Assembly (NCBI GenBank): GCA_937916415.1
Contig: CALGGH010000105.1
Location: 1-10,452 of the forward strand
Direction: 5' to 3'
From: an uncultured Lachnospiraceae bacterium
GTDB taxonomy: Bacteria > Bacillota > Clostridia > Lachnospirales > Lachnospiraceae
DNA: 10,452 nt
Within the stretch, counting starts at the first letter, position 1. Each line of letters opens with the position of its first letter. A model generated the notes under the pieces. The model was not told where the DNA came from. It saw only the letters and a program-made list of their open reading frames with translations, and did not search any database. Shown piece by piece: positions 1-6,070 of the stretch. A program made the position numbers and the translations under genes.

Positions 1-56
1 AAAAGAACCGTCCCCCTGATCACAAAGTTGATCAAAAGAACCGTCCCCCTGATCAA
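1..56 (+). repeat. Hairpin repeat cluster 1, two units (first cut by window edge)
   Basis: Two direct copies of a 29-nt unit are separated by CAAAG. The complete copy is 28-56: TTGATCA, then a middle containing AAAGAACCGTCCCCC, then TGATCAA. Positions 1-22 hold the rest of an identical copy truncated at the left edge. The ends are complementary, so one strand can fold into a 7-bp stem with a 15-nt loop. The cluster begins 5 bp beyond the trkA stop codon. On the trkA transcript the loop reads as GGGGACGGTTCTT, so the hairpins could also act at the 3' end of that mRNA; there is no U-tract typical of an intrinsic terminator. The same unit recurs at 4951-5010 and 6003-6102. Confidence 0.9.
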
Positions 57-61
57 TTACG

Positions 62-1429
62 TCATGCGAAGATGTCATTCATCCTGCGGATCTTATGCTT
101 TTTGGAGGCGACGACGATGACGCGGTCACCCGGGCGTATCGCGGAATCGCCGGATGGTATTATCAGCTTGTCCTCGCGGATTATGCCGGCGATCAGTATG
201 TCCTTTTTTAGCCGGAATCCCGCGTCGGCGAACCTGACGTTCATGCCGTCGAAACCCTCACGGGCAGTAAACTCCATCACCTCGGCCTTGCCGTCGGCGA
301 GATAATAGAACCTCGTCACCTCATTCTCGGCGTCGCCCACCTCGTAATTGCGGATGAAGCGGATCATCTTGAAAACCGCCAGCTCCGTGATGGAAACGGT
401 TATGTCCATGTTTACCTGGTGGAGCAGCCTGACGTGCAGGGGCTTGTCAACACGCGTGATGATCGACGGGATGTTTTTGGACCAGGCATACATGCTGATC
501 ACGAGGTTGGTCTCATCATGATCCGTAAGCGATATGACTGCGTCCGCGCGGTCCACGTGTTCCTCTTCAAGCACCTCCGTGACGTCCTCCTCCGCATATA
601 CGACGTTGACCGACGGAAAAAGGCTCATGAGCGTGCGGCATCTGTCCAGGCTGCTCTCCAGCACGGTTACGTCCTTTTTGTCCTCCTGCATGGCCCTGAT
701 CAGGTATTCAGCGGATATGCCGCCTCCGACGATCACTATTTTTTTGGACCGGACATGCCCGACGCCTAGCTTTTCCAATACGGCAGCCATGTCATCCTTA
801 TCTGCCATCACGCTTATTTCATCGCCCGCCTCCAGCCGAAACGGCCCGTCCGGCACGTGCAGCCTGCCATCCCTGAGCACAGTGCATATCAGCATTCCCG
901 GGCCGTCATTCTGACGGACGGACATAAGCGTCTGCCCCGCCAGGGGTGAGTCGGGCAGCAGCGCGACGTCCAGCATCTGTACGGAATTGCCGAAATATCC
1001 CTCCAGCTTGACGAAGCCGGGAAGTCCGACGTTTCTGTATATTTCCTGCGCCATGTCAGCCTTTGGCCTGACGAGATAGTCGATGCCGTATTCCTTCATC
1101 AGGGAATCCGCTTCAGCCACGAGGTCGGGAAGCACCAGCCTGGCCGCACATCTCCTTACGCCCATCTTTTTGCCCTGCATGCAGCTGAGCAGGTTGATCT
1201 CATCCACGTTGGTCAGGGCCACCAGGGCGTCAGCCACGTCGGCTCCGGCCCTGTTTAACGTTTCCGCAGCAGCACCGCTGCCCACGATCCCGTTCACGCT
1301 GTATTTGTCGGTGATCTCATCGACCAGTTTCTTTTCCTTGTCTATGACTACCACGTCATATCCCGTGCCGGCAAGTTCCCTCACCAGGGCACACCCCGTC
1401 TGTCCAAGTCCTACTATAATTACCTTCAT
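62..1429 (-). CDS. trkA: TrkA-type potassium uptake regulatory protein (two RCK domains)
   Basis: This is the 455-residue cytoplasmic NAD-binding subunit that gates a membrane K+ transporter. It has the full duplicated TrkA layout. The first Rossmann RCK_N domain has GLGQTG at residues 7-12 and the acidic strand end VVVID near 26-30. It is followed by a TrkA_C domain around 145-225. A second RCK_N domain has IVIVGGGIS at 231-239, and a second TrkA_C domain spans about 370-450. The length matches the family, which is usually about 450-460 residues. The start at ATG 1429 is supported by the MKVIIVGLG opening; an AGGAGGGG purine run lies rather far upstream, about 14 nt. It follows the antiporter gene by 26 bp and is probably co-transcribed with it. 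No TrkH/TrkG/KtrB membrane partner is visible in the window, so the partner may be elsewhere or may be the antiporter itself (inference). Confidence 0.95.
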   Translation of the reverse strand: MKVIIVGLGQTGCALVRELAGTGYDVVVIDKEKKLVDEITDKYSVNGIVGSGAAAETLNRAGADVADALVALTNVDEINLLSCMQGKKMGVRRCAARLVLPDLVAEADSLMKEYGIDYLVRPKADMAQEIYRNVGLPGFVKLEGYFGNSVQMLDVALLPDSPLAGQTLMSVRQNDGPGMLICTVLRDGRLHVPDGPFRLEAGDEISVMADKDDMAAVLEKLGVGHVRSKKIVIVGGGISAEYLIRAMQEDKKDVTVLESSLDRCRTLMSLFPSVNVVYAEEDVTEVLEEEHVDRADAVISLTDHDETNLVISMYAWSKNIPSIITRVDKPLHVRLLHQVNMDITVSITELAVFKMIRFIRNYEVGDAENEVTRFYYLADGKAEVMEFTAREGFDGMNVRFADAGFRLKKDILIAGIIREDKLIIPSGDSAIRPGDRVIVVASKKHKIRRMNDIFA

Positions 1430-1455
1430 GCGTTCCGGTTTAGCCCCTCCTCTCC

Positions 1456-2739
1456 TTATCTGGCTTGCCGCATCCTTTCGGCCTTGTGGTCCTCGAGCAT
1501 GAAATATGCTTTTTTAACGCTCAGGCCCTGCACGAGCACCGTAAAAAATATGGTTACGTAAGTGACGTTGATAAATATTGAATAAACCTCCGGCGGCAGA
1601 TACTCGGCCGTGCCGAAGGCCAGTGCCATGGACAGGCCTCCCTTTAGGGCTGACCAGGTCATCAGCGTCACGAATTCTCCCAGGTTATAATTGCCGGGTA
1701 TGTTTTTGCCCGTCAGGATCGTGCTGACCGCTACTCCGCATGCCCGGGAAAGTATCAGTATTATGACGGATGCCGGTATGACGATGAGGGCGAACCTGCT
1801 AATTTCTATATTAAATACCAGCAGACCTATCATCACGAAGAGCACGGCGTTCAATATGCTTTCGAGCATTTCCCAGAAATCTTCATAATAGTTATGCACG
1901 TCGATGATGCGTACCCGGCGCTCCATTCCCTGCATGAAATACGAAAAGAGCATTCCGCAGACGACCGAAGCTATGACGCCCGAGAATCCGAAATGCTCGC
2001 AGATGACGTATACCGCAGACACGTCAAGCAGCGAGATCAGTATGTATTTGACCGGATCGGCCGTCAGGTGCATGAGCTTAAACAGCAGGCAGGAAGCGAC
2101 GACGGCCACCGCCACGGCCCCCACGATCTCCTTAAACATGAGCACGAAGAAATTGCCATCCCCGCTGTGCAGGATCACGGACCTGACGAAAATGAACAGC
2201 GTGACGCCGGTTCCGTCATTGAAAAGTGATTCATTCTCGATGACCGAGCAGACGTTTTTGGACAGGCCGATCTTGCTTAAGATGCCCGTGGCCGCTATCG
2301 GATCCGTCGGTGAAACGACGCAGCCCAGGAGCACGCAGGTCCATATGTCCATGGGAAGCCCAAAGAGCAGCACGATGAGATAAAACAGTCCGCCGTACAA
2401 AAACGAGGAGATCACGGTCGTAAGCAGCGCAAGCAGGCTGATCGGGCGTATGTTCTGCTTAAACTTGGCTCTGTTGACCTTGCCCGCTCCGGCAAAAAGC
2501 ATGAAGCAGAGGGCTCCGTCCAGCAGATACTCCTCGAACCCGAACTCTCCGATCTTTTGCACGAATTCTTCCAGAAACCGTATGGAAAAAAGCTTGCTGA
2601 CGATGAGCAGAACGAGACAGATGATCAGCGAAAAAAATATCGTCGCGATGTCGGCCTGCAGATGAAACAGCTTTTCGTTGATTATCCCCGTAAAAACTAT
2701 GAATGCCAGTATTATGATCAGAAAGACTAAAATGCTCAT
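1456..2739 (-). CDS. CPA1-family cation/proton antiporter (NhaP/NHE-like)
   Basis: This 427-residue integral membrane protein exchanges Na+ or K+ for H+. Many hydrophobic segments run from residue 3 to about 405, consistent with the 12-13 helix CPA fold. Family hallmarks are visible: SPTDP at 143-147 (unwound helix 4), and ESLFNDGTG at 170-178 with the N174-D175 pair characteristic of electroneutral CPA1 exchangers. WSALKGGLSMALA at 362-374 resembles the conserved Arg/Lys helix. The C-terminus ends soon after the last helix, with no cytosolic regulatory domain. It is followed 26 bp later by trkA, whose RCK domains could supply that regulation in trans (inference). Substrate ion cannot be read from the sequence. 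The ATG at 2739 has a GGAGG only 1 nt upstream, which is unusually close; no better in-frame ATG lies nearby. Confidence 0.93.
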   Translation of the reverse strand: MSILVFLIIILAFIVFTGIINEKLFHLQADIATIFFSLIICLVLLIVSKLFSIRFLEEFVQKIGEFGFEEYLLDGALCFMLFAGAGKVNRAKFKQNIRPISLLALLTTVISSFLYGGLFYLIVLLFGLPMDIWTCVLLGCVVSPTDPIAATGILSKIGLSKNVCSVIENESLFNDGTGVTLFIFVRSVILHSGDGNFFVLMFKEIVGAVAVAVVASCLLFKLMHLTADPVKYILISLLDVSAVYVICEHFGFSGVIASVVCGMLFSYFMQGMERRVRIIDVHNYYEDFWEMLESILNAVLFVMIGLLVFNIEISRFALIVIPASVIILILSRACGVAVSTILTGKNIPGNYNLGEFVTLMTWSALKGGLSMALAFGTAEYLPPEVYSIFINVTYVTIFFTVLVQGLSVKKAYFMLEDHKAERMRQAR

Positions 2740-2759
2740 GCCTCCATCATATCATAATA

Positions 2760-2789
2760 TTAATGTTCGCATTCAAATATTCACGTCAA
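2760..2789 (-). promoter_or_regulatory. Possible sigma-A promoter for antiporter-trkA
   Basis: In the AT-rich gap upstream of the antiporter, the minus strand has TTGACG (2789-2784) as a good -35 match. It is followed after 18 nt by CATTAA (2765-2760) as a poor -10 match. Other TATNAT-like hexamers lie closer to the start codon but would place the transcript start inside the ribosome binding site. The call rests on the local AT-richness and the -35 alone. Confidence 0.3.
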
Positions 2790-2831
2790 ACTAAAGGAAT
2801 TCTTGTTTTTTGTGATATATGATTGAAAAGT

Positions 2832-2866
2832 AGGAGATGGATTATGAAAAAAACAGGAGATGGATT
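2832..2866. repeat. Perfect 12-bp direct repeat AGGAGATGGATT, 23 bp apart
   Basis: AGGAGATGGATT occurs at 2832-2843 and again at 2855-2866, start to start 23 bp, which is close to two turns of DNA. It lies between the MutS-like gene and the antiporter, upstream of the likely antiporter promoter. It may be an operator for a dimeric regulator. Alternatively the first copy may be a ribosome binding site for the short plus-strand ORF, with the second a chance or duplicated copy. Confidence 0.5.
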
Positions 2867-2909
2867 CGGCCGCTTCCGGGTCAGTGGCAAGATGGCGACG
2901 TCGCACTGA
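2844..2909 (+). CDS. Possible 21-residue peptide on the plus strand (tentative)
   Basis: This short reading frame begins ATG AAA AAA ACA and ends in TGA, giving 21 residues starting MKKTGDGFGRFR and ending KMATSH. It is preceded by AGGAGA with a 7-nt spacer, a near-ideal ribosome binding site. It is the only candidate gene on the plus strand and sits in the gap between the MutS-like gene and the antiporter. No membrane segment or known motif is visible, and no clear promoter or terminator was found. It could equally be a gene remnant or chance. Confidence 0.2.
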   Translation: MKKTGDGFGRFRVSGKMATSH

Positions 2910-2924
2910 TCCGGCGACAGGCTC

Positions 2925-4925
2925 TCAATCCTCATCCTCAGGCATCTCATTATCTATCAGCATCTCAAAGGTGACTCCGTACTTTTTGGCTATGTCTTCG
3001 GCGTATGACAGACCTGCCGGCGACGCGACCGCGATCTTGAACGACCGGTCGCGGCCGTCCGTTTTGACTATCAGTGACCGGCATTTGCCGGGGGCCGGTG
3101 CGCCATCAGCGGGGGCCGGGATCGAAGCATTGATCTCATCGATGTCCCTCGCCAGCTTATGCATGTGAGTGTTGTATATCGTCCGCGATCCCTTTTTAAG
3201 AATGGCCCTCACGGCGTCCCTCGCTATGTAATACCCTTCTTCAAAGGACGTGGTTGAAAAGGTCTCGTTCAGCAACAGCAGGCTCTTGTCCGTAGCCTGA
3301 GCATATATCTGCTTAAACCTCTTGCACTCCTCGCCGAGACGGCCGAGGTCCATGGTCTTGTCCTCATCAGCCGGAAAATGAGTATAGATGCAGTCCACCG
3401 GATCATATTCAAACGCGTGCCCCGGTATGTATATGCCTCCCTGGGCAAGCACGTAGAGCTGGCCTATGGCCACGGTGATCGTGGTCTTGCCGCCACGATT
3501 TGCGCCGGTCAGGACGTAAGCCTGGTTCTCACGATTAAATATCAGGTCATTTGTTACGATCTTAGGCCCCTCTCCCAAGTGCGACTGGGCAAGATGGATG
3601 TTGTAAATGCCTACAGCATTCATGTACGCTTCGGACATGGGATCCGACTTCGCTGCGCTTCGCTCAGGATGACGGCCTGAGGATGCAAGATCCTCAGATA
3701 ACATCATGCCATGCCTGTCATCCTGCGCGGGCTCGTGCCTTTCTCCGTCATCCTGCGCGGGCTCGTACCTTTCTCTGTCATCCTGCGTGGGCTCGTGCCT
3801 TTCTCCGTCATCCTGCGCGGGCTCGTGCCTTTCTCCGTCATCCTGCGCGTCAGCGAAGGATCCCACATCCTTCAGCAGGACGCGCGGACGACGGAAGACG
3901 TAGCCCTCCTCCTTCATTTTTTCCACGTATTCTGCCCAGCGTATGTAATACATGAATTCCGGGATCAGGTCCGTGATGTCGGTGATCGTCAGGTTCACGT
4001 ATTTATGAAGCACGGACTTAAGCTTTTTGACGGTCAAAAAGAGCATGTGGTTCACGATCCTGCTCATGTACCTGGTTACGTCCACCGTGCTGTCAGCCTT
4101 TGGGATCGCCGCCATGGTCAGCATTCCGATGGGACCGGATGCCGCTATCATGAACCTGCCCATCTGAGCCGCAGATGCTGCGATGTCCGACGCCGTGGCG
4201 TCGAAAGGCTGATACCTGTAGTTTTCCTTCCACTCATTGCCATCCTGCACCCGGTCACGTCCCATGCTGATGGCATCGCTGAACGAACCTATAACGCCTG
4301 ACTTGGTGAAGGCCTTGTTGTTTATCGAGATCACGCCAATGCTCTCCGCCTCAAACCTGTCATTCAGGTTAATGCCGAGCGTGATGCTCTTGAGGTCCGA
4401 GGTGGAACCCTTGACCTTGCTGATGTCATCCTTCAGCTCCGCAAAGGAATTGTCATTATATATCTTGTCAACGTGGTTCCTGAGGTTGTTAAGGCCATGG
4501 GATCTGACGTCGGTGCCCGAGAGGCACTCGTGTATCGCCTCCACGCAGATGATATAGTCGTTGATCTCCTCTAACCGGTGGATCAGCTCAAATGCGGAGG
4601 CAGATTCCTCGTAATCCTTTTTGAACGTGCCATAGCTGCGCAGAAATTCGATCTTCTCCAGGATCTTCACCATTTTTCCCCTCATGTCGGGAAAATGCAG
4701 TATGTCCTCAAACACCTCAGCCCTATACTCGGCGACCCTGGGATCGGCCGTCATGTGTGAGATCACGCGCAGTATGTAGGCCCGCTCCGCTTCCGCGGGC
4801 GAAAGCTTCGGCAATATGGCATCCATACCGAGGTTATGTATGGTTTCCTCGCTCAGGACCTTGTATGTAGGCGGATTTGCTTCAGACTGAAATGGAAAAA
4901 TCAAGCTTAGTTTATCTTTTCCCAT
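2925..4925 (-). CDS. MutS-family ATPase with repeat-derived insertion
   Basis: This 666-residue protein has the clamp and ATPase parts of the MutS family but no recognisable N-terminal mismatch-recognition domain, so a role in ordinary mismatch repair is doubtful. Residues 40-350 are mainly helical, like the MutS core and lever. The ATPase domain spans about 435-650. It has Walker A GANRGGKT at 474-481, a Walker B-like stretch SLLLLNETF at 548-556 with Asn553 before Glu554, STTS at 557-560, and NTHMHKLA at 585-592, matching the MutS THxHxL segment. Residues 354-429 are a hydrophilic insertion encoded by a repeat element; without it the protein would be 590 residues. A further Pro/Ala-rich loop lies near 601-613. 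The start ATG has GAGGTG upstream at good spacing. Hairpin repeats lie 25 bp upstream, and the gene is probably expressed separately from deoC. Confidence 0.88.
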   Translation of the reverse strand: MGKDKLSLIFPFQSEANPPTYKVLSEETIHNLGMDAILPKLSPAEAERAYILRVISHMTADPRVAEYRAEVFEDILHFPDMRGKMVKILEKIEFLRSYGTFKKDYEESASAFELIHRLEEINDYIICVEAIHECLSGTDVRSHGLNNLRNHVDKIYNDNSFAELKDDISKVKGSTSDLKSITLGINLNDRFEAESIGVISINNKAFTKSGVIGSFSDAISMGRDRVQDGNEWKENYRYQPFDATASDIAASAAQMGRFMIAASGPIGMLTMAAIPKADSTVDVTRYMSRIVNHMLFLTVKKLKSVLHKYVNLTITDITDLIPEFMYYIRWAEYVEKMKEEGYVFRRPRVLLKDVGSFADAQDDGERHEPAQDDGERHEPTQDDRERYEPAQDDGERHEPAQDDRHGMMLSEDLASSGRHPERSAAKSDPMSEAYMNAVGIYNIHLAQSHLGEGPKIVTNDLIFNRENQAYVLTGANRGGKTTITVAIGQLYVLAQGGIYIPGHAFEYDPVDCIYTHFPADEDKTMDLGRLGEECKRFKQIYAQATDKSLLLLNETFSTTSFEEGYYIARDAVRAILKKGSRTIYNTHMHKLARDIDEINASIPAPADGAPAPGKCRSLIVKTDGRDRSFKIAVASPAGLSYAEDIAKKYGVTFEMLIDNEMPEDED
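3639..3866. repeat. 228-bp interspersed repeat element inserted in the MutS-like gene
   Basis: The segment is bounded by inverted ends: TGGGATCC at 3638-3645 and GGATCCCA at 3858-3865. Longer imperfect complementarity runs inward to CAGGATGAC (3665-3673) and GTCATCCTG (3837-3845). Inside are a perfect hairpin (CTGAGGAT 3677-3684, loop GCAAG, ATCCTCAG 3690-3697) and four 30-bp tandem units. ACAT occurs on both sides (3635-3638 and 3865-3868), which could be a target duplication or could be chance. The element stays open in the MutS frame and encodes residues 354-429, including HPERSAAKSDP. From memory, peptides of the HPERSxxxSDP/QDD kind recur as translated interspersed repeats in many bacterial genomes. 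No transposase is encoded. Confidence 0.75.
3717..3836. repeat. Four tandem 30-bp units encoding GERHEPAQDD-type decapeptides
   Basis: The units begin with GTCATCCTGCG at 3717, 3747, 3777 and 3807, and a fifth partial unit starts at 3837. Each is exactly 30 bp (10 codons), so copy-number changes preserve the MutS frame. The decapeptides are GERHEPAQDD, GERHEPTQDD, RERYEPAQDD and GERHEPAQDD, read along the protein from residue 364. Only a few base differences separate the units, which suggests recent expansion. Confidence 0.95.
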
Positions 4926-4950
4926 AAGAACACCTCACATTACGCATTAG

Positions 4951-5040
4951 TTGATCAAGGGGACGGTTCTTTTGATCAAATTTGATCAGGGGGACGGTTC
5001 TTTTGATCAAATGACACCCTGACTCCGTCCCCGAGGGTCA
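4951..5040 (-). repeat. Hairpin repeat cluster 2: two TTGATCAA units plus one divergent unit
   Basis: Three 29-nt units sit side by side at 4951-4979, 4982-5010 and 5012-5040. The first two are the TTGATCAA-ended unit in the orientation opposite to clusters 1 and 3; on the plus strand the loop reads GGGGACGGTTCTT. The first has an 8-bp palindromic stem with a 13-nt loop. The third unit has different ends, TGACACCCT and AGGGTCA, around GACTCCGTCCCCG. Its stem is imperfect, with 5 clean pairs (ACCCT/AGGGT), but its loop shares CCGTCCCC with the other units. It overlaps the deoC stop codon. The cluster fills the deoC to MutS gap, and the MutS ribosome binding site lies outside it. Confidence 0.88.
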
Positions 5041-5685
5041 TTTTTTGCAAAGCTTCACGATGCGGCTGGTTCCCAGCCTGCTGGCACCGAGTTCCATGAA
5101 CCTCTCTGCATCCTCCAGGGTTGCTATGCCGCCTGCTGCCTTGATGCGCACGCCGGGGCCAACGTGCTTCGCCATCAGCTCGACGTCCTCAAAGGTCGCT
5201 CCTCCCGTGGAAAAGCCGGTGGACGTCTTGATGAACTCCGCCCCGGACTCGGTAACTATCCCGCAGGCCAGGATCTTTTCGGACTCAGTCAGGAGGCAGG
5301 CCTCTATGATCACCTTGAGGACATGTTCGCCACACGCCTCCTTGGCCTGTCTTATCTCATCCAGCACGTAATCTCCGTCTCCGCTCTTTAGCCTGCCTAT
5401 GTTGATGACCATGTCAATCTCATCGGCTCCATTTTCGATGGCATCCTTGGTCTCAAAAACCTTCGTTGCCGTCGTCATGTTGCCGTTCGGAAAGCCTATT
5501 ACCGTGCATATCCTCATCCTGCCGCCGGCGTATTCTGCCGCGGGCCGCACATAAGCCGGAGGGATGCACACCGATGCCGTGCCAAATTCGATGGCTTCAT
5601 CGATCAGTTCCCGTATGTCCTCCCATCCAGCCTCCTGCCTGAGCAACGTATGATCACATGCCGCGAGAATCTTTTTAACGTCCAT
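5038..5685 (-). CDS. deoC: Deoxyribose-phosphate aldolase
   Basis: This class I aldolase cleaves 2-deoxyribose 5-phosphate to glyceraldehyde 3-phosphate and acetaldehyde in cytosolic deoxynucleoside breakdown. The chosen product is 215 residues, the normal size for the family, and begins MDVKKILAACDHTLL. Catalytic landmarks are present: DEIDMVINIG with the catalytic-type Asp, FIKTSTGFSTGGAT with the Schiff-base Lys, and VRIKAAGGI with the second conserved Lys. The open frame extends upstream to 5850, but the start at 5685 is preferred. It has GGAGG with a 5-nt spacer directly before it, it matches the family N-terminus, and the upstream frame is interrupted by TAA. No other nucleoside-salvage genes are adjacent. 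The stop codon falls inside a hairpin repeat unit. Confidence 0.95.
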   Translation of the reverse strand: MDVKKILAACDHTLLRQEAGWEDIRELIDEAIEFGTASVCIPPAYVRPAAEYAGGRMRICTVIGFPNGNMTTATKVFETKDAIENGADEIDMVINIGRLKSGDGDYVLDEIRQAKEACGEHVLKVIIEACLLTESEKILACGIVTESGAEFIKTSTGFSTGGATFEDVELMAKHVGPGVRIKAAGGIATLEDAERFMELGASRLGTSRIVKLCKK

Positions 5686-5991
5686 TTCGTCCTCCATAAT
5701 AATTCTTTCAACATTGGTATGTATCTGGTTTGGCCTGATTTCACCGTTCGCCCGCTCCCAGGCCTCCCTGCTCATCACGAGTCCCTGGTCGGACGCCTGT
5801 CTGCTCCTTTTGACTATCGGCGCCAAATACAGGGAGTTTGATCCCGGCATCTTCCAGACTATCTCGTCCCCGACGTCGAGTTAAATCGTATCAAGCAGCC
5901 TGGACGTGGCCATCACGCCCGCATCCATGGTCAGGCTCACGTCGTGCGGTGCCTCGTAGGTCATGTCCCCGATTTGATATAGTTTTCCCAT
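5686..5991 (-). pseudogene. Unrecognised small coding region interrupted by in-frame TAA, in frame with deoC
   Basis: From ATG 5991 the frame reads MGKLYQIGDMTYEAP and runs 36 codons to TAA at 5883-5881. It then continues in the same frame for 65 sense codons (starting LDVGDEIVWK) directly into deoC. Codons on both sides of the TAA favour G/C in the third position, as in neighbouring genes, and the peptide reads smoothly across it, so a single-base nonsense change from GAA, CAA or AAA is plausible. I recognise no family. The middle, around LDVGDEIVWK and SLYLAPIVKR, could be a small beta-rich domain. The frame upstream of ATG 5991 is made of hairpin repeat sequence (IKGTVLLIRFENMG twice), so the true 5' end may be lost. 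Possibilities are a broken gene, an N-terminal DeoC extension inactivated by the stop, or a sequencing error. Confidence 0.5.
5691..5695 (-). promoter_or_regulatory. Ribosome binding site fixing the deoC start
   Basis: GGAGG lies on the minus strand, 5 nt before the ATG at 5685. It supports translation of a normal-length DeoC instead of the 55-residue N-terminal extension that the open frame allows. It sits inside the upstream coding remnant. Confidence 0.8.
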
Positions 5992-6070
5992 GTTTTCAAA
6001 TCTGATCAAAAGAACCGTCCCCTTGATCCCCATGTTTTCAAATCTGATCAAAAGAACCGTCCCCTTGATC
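5987..6070. repeat. Exact 42-bp tandem duplication
   Basis: Positions 5987-6028 and 6029-6070 are identical, each running from CCCATGTTTTCAAATC through one hairpin repeat unit to TTGATC. Because 42 is divisible by 3, the minus-strand frame reads the 14-residue peptide IKGTVLLIRFENMG twice. Perfect identity points to a recent duplication carrying the repeat unit along with its flank. Confidence 0.95.

Noticed and set aside
2881..2909. Inverted repeat TCAGTG/CACTGA with an inner palindrome GCGACGTCGC as terminator of the MutS-like gene
   Set aside because: The loop is long, there is no U-tract on the minus strand, and the pairing is weak; it could be chance in G/C-rich sequence.
3639..3866. 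Insertion sequence with transposase
   Set aside because: The segment is only 228 bp and encodes no transposase-like protein; at most it is a non-autonomous repeat element.
3683..4301. Several plus-strand open frames with repeated Ser/Cys or His/Pro/Ala peptides
   Set aside because: They are the reverse reading of the 30-bp tandem repeat and flanking MutS-like coding sequence, with no independent start signals.
4951..5040. Evenly spaced short repeats suggesting a small CRISPR array
   Set aside because: The gaps between units are only 1-5 nt, there are no spacers of 25-40 nt, and no cas genes are present.
5686..5850. DeoC starting at 5850 with a 55-residue N-terminal extension
   Set aside because: The family N-terminus and a well-spaced GGAGG place the start at 5685; the extension belongs to the interrupted upstream frame.
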